From: Polaribacter sp. Hel1_85
GTDB lineage: Bacteria; Bacteroidota; Bacteroidia; Flavobacteriales; Flavobacteriaceae
Length of the DNA: 64,000 nt
Direction: 5' to 3'
Assembly (NCBI RefSeq): GCF_000766795.1
Contig: NZ_JPDS01000001.1
Coordinates: 997,001 to 1,061,000, forward strand
Shown here: piece by piece, positions 8,340 to 17,079 of the stretch
How positions within the stretch are numbered: the stretch's first letter is position 1
How the letters are laid out: every line of letters begins with the position of its first letter
Program-made: the position numbers and the translations under genes
The notes under the pieces: generated by a model
Database searches by the model: none
What the model saw: the letters and a program-made list of their open reading frames with translations, nothing else
What the model was told of the DNA's origin: nothing

Positions 8340-10028
8340 TTATTGAAATACTTTAACGTAATCAATTTCCATTGTATCTTCAGTAAATGCAGGATCAATA
8401 GTTCCTCCAAGACTACCTCCCATGGCAACATTTAATATTAAAAAGAAATCCGAATTAAATGGCAATGTCTCGCTATTAGTCATTTCATAATACATTACAT
8501 CATCTAAATAAATTTTAATAGATTGCTCTGTCCACTCCAAAGTATATAAATGGAACTCTGAAGAAGCATTTGTAATTGCTGTAGTTGTACCATACTTAGC
8601 TCCAGAATTTGAAGGAACATCAAACCAATGACAAGTACCTAAAACAGTATTTTTATCATCCCCAACCTGTTCCATGATATCAATTTCACCAGAAGCTGGC
8701 CAACCTACAACTTTATTATTGCTTCCTAGCATCCAAATTGCTGGCCAAGTACCTTGAGAAGCTGGTAATTTAGCTTTTACTTCCACTCTACCATAAGTAA
8801 ATTTATATAAACCTTCAGATTTTAATCTCGCAGAAGTATAACCTCCACTACCATCAGCTTTAGCTGTAATGATTAAAGAACCTCCCTCAACTTTTACATT
8901 TTCTATAACATCTGTATAAAGTTGTTTTTCTTGATTACCCCAACCATCTACACCAGTACCTAAATCATAAGTCCATTTGGTTTGATCGGGAGCTCCATCT
9001 GTGTTAAAATCATCTTCCCAAGCTAAATCATTGTATGTATAGTTAGCTCCACCAGCACCTTTTATAGGTTTTGTAGAAGTAAATTTATGGTACCAAGCTG
9101 CACCCTCACCCGTAGCAGGGTCTTCTATAATTCTAACAATTAGTTCATCGTTAGTGATAGAAATAATATCATATTTACTTGCTCCAACAAACCATCCCAT
9201 AAATCCTCCATCTGATATTTCAAAAGAAGTACCTCTATATGGTTCTTCATTATACGAACCTTCTAAAGCAGCTTTAGATTCCGAAGGTATTATTGTAACA
9301 TTTTTAACACCAAACATTTCTGTTGCTACTGTTTGATTATAACATTGATCTCCATCTATACCTAAAAATCCTGCATACGTACCAGGAACAAAAGCTGGAC
9401 CAACAGTTTGTTCAAATGTAATACCGTCTGCTGTTCTTGTAAATACAAACTCATTATCATACATACATGATTTTTCATCATCCCAAGCTTCAGGTCCAGG
9501 CCACCAAGCTTCATGTGCAAAGTCTCCATTACCATAATCATCTTCAAATGGTCCCATACCTACATGTCCATCTTTATTTGCTTGCCAGTACCATTTTTTA
9601 ATGTCACCAACATTAGCACCACTTAAGAAGTTTTCTGCTTCTACATCAGAAAAAGAACTATATACAGTAACATCCATTACAGTGCTAGAACCTAATCCTG
9701 CAGAACCTGTAGCATTAACAATTACTGTATAATTATTTATTCCAACCTCTGTAAATCGATGCTTAATGACTCCAGATGGTTCAACATCTTTTTTACCATC
9801 ACCAAAATCAAATTGATAATTAGTAACATTATCAGCAGTTGCAGTAAAGACAACAAAACCTGTACCATCTCCATAAGGATTATCTACATCTACACCAATA
9901 ATTTCTGCTGTAATTGTAATATTTGAAGGAATAATTATTTCTCCAACCTCATATTTGTTTTCCTGACATCCAGAGAAAAAAGTAACTAGAGAAAATAAAA
10001 CGATATAAATATTTTTAAGTTTTTTCAT
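8340..10028 (-). CDS. PKD-GH16 endo-beta-1,3-glucanase (laminarinase) lipoprotein
   Basis: Three-part 562-aa lipoprotein. After the lipid Cys21 (FFSGC) come a PKD domain (about 30-125, with FDFGDGKK), an unassigned tryptophan-rich beta domain (about 130-325) and a C-terminal GH16 domain (about 335-562). The GH16 signature GEIDIMEQVG gives nucleophile E448, helper D450 and acid/base E453. The extra residue in ExDxxE is the form of GH16 laminarinases. QENKYE after the Cys is partly acidic, and the position directly after the glycan-binding protein suggests a cell-surface enzyme making the first cuts in laminarin. It follows the SGBP gene by 49 bases and ends 10 bases before a strong terminator. 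The middle domain could be a second glycan-binding module. Confidence 0.92.
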   Translation of the reverse strand: MKKLKNIYIVLFSLVTFFSGCQENKYEVGEIIIPSNITITAEIIGVDVDNPYGDGTGFVVFTATADNVTNYQFDFGDGKKDVEPSGVIKHRFTEVGINNYTVIVNATGSAGLGSSTVMDVTVYSSFSDVEAENFLSGANVGDIKKWYWQANKDGHVGMGPFEDDYGNGDFAHEAWWPGPEAWDDEKSCMYDNEFVFTRTADGITFEQTVGPAFVPGTYAGFLGIDGDQCYNQTVATEMFGVKNVTIIPSESKAALEGSYNEEPYRGTSFEISDGGFMGWFVGASKYDIISITNDELIVRIIEDPATGEGAAWYHKFTSTKPIKGAGGANYTYNDLAWEDDFNTDGAPDQTKWTYDLGTGVDGWGNQEKQLYTDVIENVKVEGGSLIITAKADGSGGYTSARLKSEGLYKFTYGRVEVKAKLPASQGTWPAIWMLGSNNKVVGWPASGEIDIMEQVGDDKNTVLGTCHWFDVPSNSGAKYGTTTAITNASSEFHLYTLEWTEQSIKIYLDDVMYYEMTNSETLPFNSDFFLILNVAMGGSLGGTIDPAFTEDTMEIDYVKVFQ

Positions 10029-10077
10029 TTTTTATATTTTATAAAATTTAACTTTTATTTAAATAATTCTTTCAAAT

Positions 10078-12066
10078 CTAATTACTAGATAAAGAAACAT
10101 CATCAATATTAACCTGACCCGCATCAACTCCCAAATCGAAAATAACTCTTGCATCTGTTGCTCCAAATTCGGCAGAAGACAATGTAAGTGTATAAGTTGT
10201 TCTAGTTGGTGTTATACTTATTGTTTGGGAATCATTTGTCCAAGGATCTGCACTTAAACCTATTCCTGTCAGTATAGTTCTATTTACATCAGACCAAGCA
10301 TCAAAAGTTAAAGTATATGTATTACCTTGAATAATTTCAAGTTTTTGACTAACATTTGTTTCCCATGCATTTCCAGGTGCAGCAACATTTACTGAATAAT
10401 GAGAATTACTACCATCTGTAACAACTGGAGCAAGTTTGGTATCATCTACGCCTTCTATCCAAGGTTCACTTCCATTCTCGAAACCTCCGTTAACAACAAT
10501 ATTTCCTGTACCTATTATTAATGATACATTATCAAGATTAACCTGACCCGCATCTACTCCTAAATCGAAAATAACTCTTGCATCTGTTGCTCCAAATTCG
10601 GCAGAAGACAATGTAAGTGTATAAGTTGTTCTAGTTGGTGTTATACTCATTGTTTGGGAATCATTTGTCCAAGGATCTGCACTTAAACCTATTCCTGTCA
10701 GTATAGTTCTATTTACATCAGACCAAGCATCAAAAGTTAAAGTATATGTATTACCTTGAATAATTTCAAGTTTTTGACTAACATTTGTTTCCCATGCATT
10801 TCCAGGAGCAGCAACATTTACTGAATAATGAGAATTACTACCATTTGTAACAACTGGAGCAGGCTTAGTATCATCTACACCTTCTATCCAAGAATCACTT
10901 CCATTTTCGAAATCTCCATTAGTTAACAAACCATCATCAAATGCCGATGCATTTGCCTTATAAAAATACAGGTTATCTATAAATACTGTTCCTGTTGGAG
11001 ATGCTGCAATTACCATTTGGTTAATATCTATAAAAGGAACTCCAGTAAATTCAGATAAAGCAATATCAAAACTTAACCATTTTCCTTTTTCTGTAATTGC
11101 ATTCTCAATCTCAAATTCAATATTATCTGTACCACCATTATAACCAGTTCCATTAAAATCTACAAATTTTAATTTAAAGGTATCTACATTTGTTGTCCAA
11201 ATATCAAAATGTACAAATTCCATAGCAGATGCATTTATTGGAGATGCTTCTGTTATAATTCCCGCGTAACTTAACTCTCTATACACCAATGTTTGGTTCC
11301 CTTCTATAGCAACCTCTTCATGTAAAGTTAATTGTGACCAATCAGTTACAAACATGTCAACAGTTGTTTGTGGATATTTTTCACTATATATTGAAATAAC
11401 ATCTGCATCTTCTCTTTTAGGAGGTGTGGGTGCTGAAGCTATTGGTGCTAAAATTTCAGTTACTTCAAAATCCATTGTATATTCTGTAGTTTCTACAGCT
11501 CCACCTTTTGCAACAATTTTTACAGAATAAGTTCCTGGTTCTGTATATTGATATGCAAGAACATCACCAATATTAGCTGAATCAACTGGTTGATCCACTC
11601 CTGTTTGCCCAGAATAAAATTCGTAAGTTGTAGCAAAATCTGCTGTTACAGTAATATTAACTTGTTTAGAAATTGCAGCATCATTTTCTAGTGTAACTAC
11701 TAAATTTTGAGGTGCTTGAAAAGACACGATTAGTTCTTGTGTTATTTCTGTAGTATCCCCTTTAATATTTGAAGCAACAACTTTTATATCATAAATTCCT
11801 TCTACATAAGTATGTGATATATTTTTTCCTGCCTTAACCTCTTCTAAAGCGCTTCCGTCCCCAAAATCAATTTCGAAACTTGTTGCTCCTTCTGCTAAAG
11901 GTGTAATAGTAACCACCCCAGAATTATCTTGAGTAATACTATATGCTGCAGAAACATTAGAAGGCGCAGGTATTGAATCTAAAAAATCTAGATTATTTTC
12001 ATCTGTACAAGCTATTATCACCAAAATAATGATAAAAACTTTAGATATTTTATTTATTATTTTCAT
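10078..12066 (-). CDS. Surface glycan-binding lipoprotein with PKD and tandem CBM4-like domains
   Basis: Occupies the SusE-like position after susD. The start at 12066 is chosen over 12093 because it begins the lipoprotein signal directly (MKIINKISK, lipid Cys20 in VIIAC) and clears the susD stop. The 662-aa product has two PKD-like domains (about 30-115 and 115-205, first with FEIDFGDGS) and a galactose-binding-like domain (about 215-375). Two almost identical CBM4_9-type modules of 143-residue period end the protein (about 380-520 and 523-662). No catalytic residues are seen. TDENN after the Cys is acidic and fits surface export. The role is to hold laminarin near the SusCD pore and the GH16 enzyme. 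The CBM family was assigned from fold-like sequence features and could be CBM6/16-like. Confidence 0.82.
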   Translation of the reverse strand: MKIINKISKVFIIILVIIACTDENNLDFLDSIPAPSNVSAAYSITQDNSGVVTITPLAEGATSFEIDFGDGSALEEVKAGKNISHTYVEGIYDIKVVASNIKGDTTEITQELIVSFQAPQNLVVTLENDAAISKQVNITVTADFATTYEFYSGQTGVDQPVDSANIGDVLAYQYTEPGTYSVKIVAKGGAVETTEYTMDFEVTEILAPIASAPTPPKREDADVISIYSEKYPQTTVDMFVTDWSQLTLHEEVAIEGNQTLVYRELSYAGIITEASPINASAMEFVHFDIWTTNVDTFKLKFVDFNGTGYNGGTDNIEFEIENAITEKGKWLSFDIALSEFTGVPFIDINQMVIAASPTGTVFIDNLYFYKANASAFDDGLLTNGDFENGSDSWIEGVDDTKPAPVVTNGSNSHYSVNVAAPGNAWETNVSQKLEIIQGNTYTLTFDAWSDVNRTILTGIGLSADPWTNDSQTMSITPTRTTYTLTLSSAEFGATDARVIFDLGVDAGQVNLDNVSLIIGTGNIVVNGGFENGSEPWIEGVDDTKLAPVVTDGSNSHYSVNVAAPGNAWETNVSQKLEIIQGNTYTLTFDAWSDVNRTILTGIGLSADPWTNDSQTISITPTRTTYTLTLSSAEFGATDARVIFDLGVDAGQVNIDDVSLSSN
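10098..10491 (-). repeat. CBM tandem repeat, copy 2 (C-terminal in protein)
   Basis: This stretch is a near copy of 10527-10920 at an offset of exactly 429 bases (143 codons). By eye there are about 16 differences in 394 bases. Only one falls in the ~245-base core; the rest are near the ends. This indicates recent duplication or gene conversion. Confidence 0.9.
10527..10920 (-). repeat. CBM tandem repeat, copy 1 (N-terminal in protein)
   Basis: Partner of the repeat at 10098-10491. It encodes the first CBM4-like module, beginning near NGDFENGSDSW and ending with DLGVDAGQVNLDNVSL. Reading frame is kept, so both modules should fold. Confidence 0.9.
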
Positions 12067-12077
12067 ATTATCCGTTT

Positions 12078-13610
12078 TTAATTTGTTGAACAAGTTGAAG
12101 TTGCATACCCTTTATTTTGACACCATCTATTTCCTGCCAATTCTATTTCTATTCTTGGTATTGGAAATACTTCATTTTTACCAATTATAAATGTTTTCGA
12201 AACTTCAGTTCCTTTACTTGTAACATCTACATTATTTTCAATTTCCTCTTTAGCTTTACCTGTTCTTACTAAGTCGAAAAAACGATGCCCTTCACCAGCA
12301 AGTTCTAATCTTCTTTCTTGCAATATATTATTAATGTTTGCAGGAACTCTATGATTTGTATCTCCAAAAGCTCTATCTCTTACTTGATCTAATAAGTCTT
12401 GAGGATTATCTTTTTTAGTCGTAGCTAATAAATTAGCTTCTGCGGCCATTAATAACACATCTGCATAACGTATAACTCTATAATTATTACCATGAGTAAT
12501 TCTTTTATCTGCTATATTTGACTCATCATATACCATATATTTAAAGTTATAGTACCCTGTATATTCATTTCTTTCATCAAAAGTTACATTAGGGTTTGCT
12601 TGAACAAAAGCTTCCATGTCGAAAATTGTTCCATTTAACCTAGTATCTGCAGCATCGTATTGATCTACTAATTCTTGTACTGGTGTACTAAATGTATTAC
12701 CATCAGCATATGGAGCCCAATTAGATTTTTCCCCAGTAAATCTAGGAGACATAAAACCTGCTGCCACATTTCCTTCTGAATATTCTAATTGTCCATAATT
12801 CCCACCTTCTACTCCAATAGAATATTGAATTTCAAAAACAGATTCGTTATTATTCTCATTACTATTCAGAAAAATAGTACTAAAGTCTGATTCAAGCTGA
12901 TATTTACCAATTACTTGGTTAAATTTATTTGCAGCTTCATCATACTTTTCTTGGTATAAATATACTTTTCCCAATAATGCTAAAGCAGCTCCTTTTGTAG
13001 CTCTTCCTGGTTGAGATGCATTCCAGGTTAAACCATTTATAGCCTCTGTTAAATCTGCTTCTATTTGTGCGTACACTTCTGCTTTTGGAGCTCTATCTAT
13101 AGCTTGTGCTTTCGCTACACTTATTCTTCCATCAATAAATAAAGGTACATCTCCAAAAAACTTTACAAGCTCAAAATAATAATAAGACCTTAAAAATAAA
13201 TTTTCTGCTAATAATTCTGTTTTTCTATCAAAATCTACTTTATCCTTAAACTCAATAATATAATTTGCTCTACTAATACCAGCATACATCCATTTCCAAA
13301 TATTTCTTAAAGCATTATTATCTGGTGTATGAATCATATCATCTATTTGTTGCCAATCTGTAACATCATCTGGTCTTTCTCCTCCTGCTAAACTATTATC
13401 TGAGGCTATTTCTCCTATAATATGATTTAGATAATTAGTTCCTAAAAGATCATAAACACCAATTAAAGCATCTTCGTAATCTTGTTGAGAATTAAAGTAG
13501 TTTTCTGAACTTTGTTCTCCTTCTTTTGTTATATCAAGATAATCATCACAAGAATTAACTGAAAAAGCTAATACAAGGAATCCTATTATTTTTATTATTT
13601 TTTTATTCAT
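12078..13610 (-). CDS. susD: SusD-like glycan-binding lipoprotein (laminarin locus)
   Basis: RagB/SusD-family outer-membrane lipoprotein, 510 aa, the lid of the SusC transporter. The signal peptide ends at lipid Cys21 (SVNSC) and is followed by acidic DDYLD, as expected for a surface-exported lipoprotein. The helical TPR core includes LRSYYYFELVKFFGDVPL and RATKGAALALLGKVYL. The conserved C-terminal block has ERRLELAGEGHRFFDLVR. It lies 11 bases after susC and 11 bases before the SGBP start, forming the core of the laminarin operon. Substrate specificity is inferred from the neighbouring GH16, GH17 and GH3 genes. Confidence 0.95.
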   Translation of the reverse strand: MNKKIIKIIGFLVLAFSVNSCDDYLDITKEGEQSSENYFNSQQDYEDALIGVYDLLGTNYLNHIIGEIASDNSLAGGERPDDVTDWQQIDDMIHTPDNNALRNIWKWMYAGISRANYIIEFKDKVDFDRKTELLAENLFLRSYYYFELVKFFGDVPLFIDGRISVAKAQAIDRAPKAEVYAQIEADLTEAINGLTWNASQPGRATKGAALALLGKVYLYQEKYDEAANKFNQVIGKYQLESDFSTIFLNSNENNNESVFEIQYSIGVEGGNYGQLEYSEGNVAAGFMSPRFTGEKSNWAPYADGNTFSTPVQELVDQYDAADTRLNGTIFDMEAFVQANPNVTFDERNEYTGYYNFKYMVYDESNIADKRITHGNNYRVIRYADVLLMAAEANLLATTKKDNPQDLLDQVRDRAFGDTNHRVPANINNILQERRLELAGEGHRFFDLVRTGKAKEEIENNVDVTSKGTEVSKTFIIGKNEVFPIPRIEIELAGNRWCQNKGYATSTCSTN

Positions 13611-13621
13611 AATTAATTATT

Positions 13622-16600
13622 TTAAAATGAAATATTAACCCCAGTTGTAAATGTACGTGTCTGTGGATATTGCCCTAAATCTACACCTGCACCTAATGGA
13701 CTAGCATTTGATACATCTGGATTATAACCGCTATACTTTGTAAATGTGTGTAAATTATTTACTGCTATATACAGTCTTAATTTATCCATCTTTAATTTTT
13801 CCAAAACTGTATTTGGTAAAGAATAACCTAATTGAACATTTTGAATTCTTAAATACGAACCATCTTCTACATAAAAATCTGAAAACAATGTATTTCCTGT
13901 TGATGTTGTTGTTGCTCTTGGAACTGTATTTGAAGTTCCTTCTCCAGTCCATCTATCTAAATAAAGACTTGGTCTGTTACTATAAGCTAAAAAACGCTCA
14001 TAACTTCTAACCACATCATTACCAATTGAAGCATATAATGAAGTTGCAAAATCGAAATTTTTATAATTCAAATTTAAATTTAATCCCATTGTAACATCTG
14101 GTATTGGATTACCTAAAACTGTTTGATCATCTACACTACCAAATTCTACTATACCATCTCCATCAACATCTGTAAATCTTAAATCTCCTGGTTTTGCTCC
14201 ACTTTGAAAAGGCTCATCTAAATCATCTATTACTCCATCATCATTAGTATCCGTGTTTAAAGCATCTATTTCTGCTTGATTTTGATATACTCCATTAGTT
14301 TTTAAACCATAAAACGTTCCAATTGGTAAACCTGTTTGAAACCTTGATGTATTCTGAGCTAAATCAAATCTTCCTCCTGAAATAAAACCTGCTGCATTAT
14401 TTACTTCTTTCGCCTCATTTTTAATAGTAGTAACATTAACTCCTAAACCTAATTTAAAATCTTCTGTAAATTCATGGTTAAAGTTTAAACTTATATCAAA
14501 ACCTTTGTTTTCTATAGTACCTGCATTTACAACAGGGGCACTACTTCCTGGTGCAGAAGCACCAACTAAACCAGAAACTTCTGGAATTAACAATAAATCT
14601 TTTGTTGTTTTTTTATAGTAATCTAAAACAACATCTAATTTACCTTCAAACAAACTAGCATCTATACCAAAATTATATTGTGTATTTGTTTCCCATTGTA
14701 AATCTGGGTTAGATAATCCTCCAATTGCATTACCATAGTATAAATTATCTCCAAAAGAATAAGAAGCTTCAGTTCCATTAGTACCTTGTAAAAAACCTAA
14801 ATACCTATAACTTCCTATTTTATCATTTCCTGTAATACCCCAACTTGCTCTTAATTTTAGTCTATCTATGCTTTCTGACTTAAAAAAACCTTCTTTGTTT
14901 ACAACCCATCCAGCTGAAACTGATGGAAAATAACCTACTCTATTTTGAGTACCAAATCTTGTTGAAGCATCTCTTCTTAACATCGCTGAGAAAAGATATT
15001 TACTATTATAATCATATTGTATTCTTCCAAAAAATGAATACCATCTATCTTCATTTACACCAGTTGATGCATTATTGTTTTGTCTAATAGTATCTGAAGT
15101 AATATTATCATCATCATCTCTTACTTCATCATAAATGAAAGATTGTGTATTAAATAAATAAGCATTACTCCAATTATCTCTATCTGTGCTTAACGTTAAA
15201 AAACCTGTTGCATAAGCTCCATAAAATTGCTCGCTTCTAATAGAAGAACCTAATAAAGTATTAAAATTATGGTTTCCAACAGAAAATTTATATTCTAAAA
15301 AATTCTCGTAACTAAAGTCAAAATAGTTTTGATTATTTTCATAAACTGTGCTAAAAACATCTGTACTACCATTGTCATTTCTATCTAAATCAAACACACT
15401 ACCATCTAAATCAACATTGTTTACTACTTTACCTGGACCATAATAACTTATAGGAAAATATTGTCTATTAACAACATCCGCATAATTAAAATTGAAACGA
15501 CTTGTTGCCTTTAAGTTTTCTAAAACATTATATTCTAATTCTAGCTTTCCTGTAAACCTATTTGTTCTAGTTTGATTATGTGTATTATTGATTAATGCTA
15601 ATGGGTTTACAATTTCTGACCCTTGATTATCTCCAATATAAGAGAATCCTCTTGATGGACCAGTACCATCAGTACCATCATATACAGATGTTAAAGGAGA
15701 TGCATTTAAAGCATAATACAAAGCAGACCCTCTACCAGAATCTTGATCTCCTTGTGTATCTTGAATTCCTTTACTTTTTATATTAGTGTACAATAAAAAA
15801 GTATTCAACTTTAGCTTATCTGTTAAATCTATCCCTAAATTGTTTTTAAAAGTTACTCTATTAAAATTGGATTTTTCTGGCGCTATGATTCCTTCTTGAG
15901 CAAAATAACTCGCACTAACTCCATAAGTAATTTTATCTGAACCACCATTAGCACTTATTGTGTGGCTAATAATTGGTGAAGTTGTAAACAACTCGTTTTG
16001 CCAATCTGTACCAACTCCAAAACTACCTAAATTTGTATATGGTATTTGGTTTCCATCTGCAACTTCTATTTCATTAACATATACAGCATATTCAGTAGCA
16101 TTCATTAAATCTAATTGATTTGATGCTTCTTGCATTGACAAGTAAGTGTTATATGAAAATTTTGTAGGCCTATTTTTCTTACCAGATTTAGTTGTAATTA
16201 ATATAACACCATTAGCTGCTTGTACACCATAAATTGCAGAACTTGCATCCTTAATAATATCCATTTTTTCAATATCATTTGGATCAATAATACTAAGATC
16301 ACTACCTATATTAACACCATCTACAATTACTAATGGACTATTATCTCCATTTGATGTAATTCCACGAATTCTTATATTAAGAGAAGCTCCTGGAGAACCA
16401 GAATTAGCAGAAACCTGAACCCCTGCTGCACTACCCTTTAAAGCCTCTTCAATCCTAGCAGGGTTTGATTCTGTAATTTTCTCAGAATCTATACTTGCAA
16501 AAGCACCAGAAACTAATTCTTTTCTTTGTGAACCATAACCTACTACTATAATTTCATCTAAAGCCTCAGCAGACTCTTCTAAAGAAACGTTTATAGTTTG

Positions 16601-16858
16601 TTGACTAACTACCACTTCTTTTATGGCATATCCTAAATAATTAAAGACAAGAACTGCACCGTTTTGAACTTTAGAAAGACTATATAATCCGTCAAAGTCT
16701 GTTTCAGTACCAACTACTGTTCCTTTAATTATTATACTAACTCCTGGCAATGGATCGCCGGTATTAGCATCTTTTACAACACCCTTTACATTAATGGTTT
16801 GTGCAGTTGCACAAAAACCTACAAGCAAAAGGAGTAACAATGTGATTTTTTTTCTCAT
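13622..16858 (-). CDS. susC: SusC-like TonB-dependent outer-membrane transporter (laminarin locus)
   Basis: TonB-dependent oligosaccharide importer of 1078 aa. It has a type I signal peptide (MRKKITLLLLLLVGFCATAQ), a carboxypeptidase-regulatory-like beta-sandwich (about 22-105, with KGVVKDANTGDPLPGVS) and a linker with VVGYGSQ that includes the usual SusC signature. A plug domain follows (about 115-230, with NIRIRGITSN), then a 22-strand barrel ending in GVNISF. There is no N-terminal STN domain, so sigma/anti-sigma signalling through this receptor is not expected; the adjacent regulator fits instead. It is the first gene of the operon, with 221 bases of leader carrying repeats and a hairpin. 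Confidence 0.96.
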   Translation of the reverse strand: MRKKITLLLLLLVGFCATAQTINVKGVVKDANTGDPLPGVSIIIKGTVVGTETDFDGLYSLSKVQNGAVLVFNYLGYAIKEVVVSQQTINVSLEESAEALDEIIVVGYGSQRKELVSGAFASIDSEKITESNPARIEEALKGSAAGVQVSANSGSPGASLNIRIRGITSNGDNSPLVIVDGVNIGSDLSIIDPNDIEKMDIIKDASSAIYGVQAANGVILITTKSGKKNRPTKFSYNTYLSMQEASNQLDLMNATEYAVYVNEIEVADGNQIPYTNLGSFGVGTDWQNELFTTSPIISHTISANGGSDKITYGVSASYFAQEGIIAPEKSNFNRVTFKNNLGIDLTDKLKLNTFLLYTNIKSKGIQDTQGDQDSGRGSALYYALNASPLTSVYDGTDGTGPSRGFSYIGDNQGSEIVNPLALINNTHNQTRTNRFTGKLELEYNVLENLKATSRFNFNYADVVNRQYFPISYYGPGKVVNNVDLDGSVFDLDRNDNGSTDVFSTVYENNQNYFDFSYENFLEYKFSVGNHNFNTLLGSSIRSEQFYGAYATGFLTLSTDRDNWSNAYLFNTQSFIYDEVRDDDDNITSDTIRQNNNASTGVNEDRWYSFFGRIQYDYNSKYLFSAMLRRDASTRFGTQNRVGYFPSVSAGWVVNKEGFFKSESIDRLKLRASWGITGNDKIGSYRYLGFLQGTNGTEASYSFGDNLYYGNAIGGLSNPDLQWETNTQYNFGIDASLFEGKLDVVLDYYKKTTKDLLLIPEVSGLVGASAPGSSAPVVNAGTIENKGFDISLNFNHEFTEDFKLGLGVNVTTIKNEAKEVNNAAGFISGGRFDLAQNTSRFQTGLPIGTFYGLKTNGVYQNQAEIDALNTDTNDDGVIDDLDEPFQSGAKPGDLRFTDVDGDGIVEFGSVDDQTVLGNPIPDVTMGLNLNLNYKNFDFATSLYASIGNDVVRSYERFLAYSNRPSLYLDRWTGEGTSNTVPRATTTSTGNTLFSDFYVEDGSYLRIQNVQLGYSLPNTVLEKLKMDKLRLYIAVNNLHTFTKYSGYNPDVSNASPLGAGVDLGQYPQTRTFTTGVNISF

Positions 16859-16968
16859 GAATTAAGGTATTTATTGTTTGATATAAAATTACAGTTAAAA
16901 AATAGTTAAATCATAAAAACAGCCACAACAAAAAACATACATCGTAATTAAAAAGTAATAAAAAAACA

Positions 16969-16994
16969 AAATTCCTAATAAACACTAGGAATTT
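16969..16994 (-). terminator. Hairpin with T-tract between the regulator and susC
   Basis: AAATTCCTA (16969-16977) pairs perfectly with TAGGAATTT (16986-16994) over an 8-base loop. On the minus strand it is followed by TTTTGTTTTTTT. It lies 85 bases after the regulator stop and 110 bases before the susC start. The simplest reading is the regulator's terminator. If the susC promoter lies upstream of it, it would instead be an attenuator in the susC leader. Confidence 0.6.
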
Positions 16995-17047
16995 GAAACA
17001 TACAAACAATTAACCCCTAAAGACACTATATTAACATTGTTGTGGTG

Positions 17048-17077
17048 ATGTTTGGGTAAAAATTAGGAATGTTTGGT
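17048..17077. promoter_or_regulatory. Direct repeat upstream of susC, candidate regulator site
   Basis: ATGTTTGG occurs at 17048-17055 and again at 17069-17076, spaced 21 bases (two helical turns), in the susC upstream region. The longer form AATGTTTGGT at 17068-17077 recurs exactly at 19888-19897, just before the regulator gene. A recurring motif at both target and regulator promoters suggests binding by the LuxR-type HTH of the adjacent regulator. This is inference from sequence alone. Confidence 0.45.
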
Positions 17078-17079
17078 CG

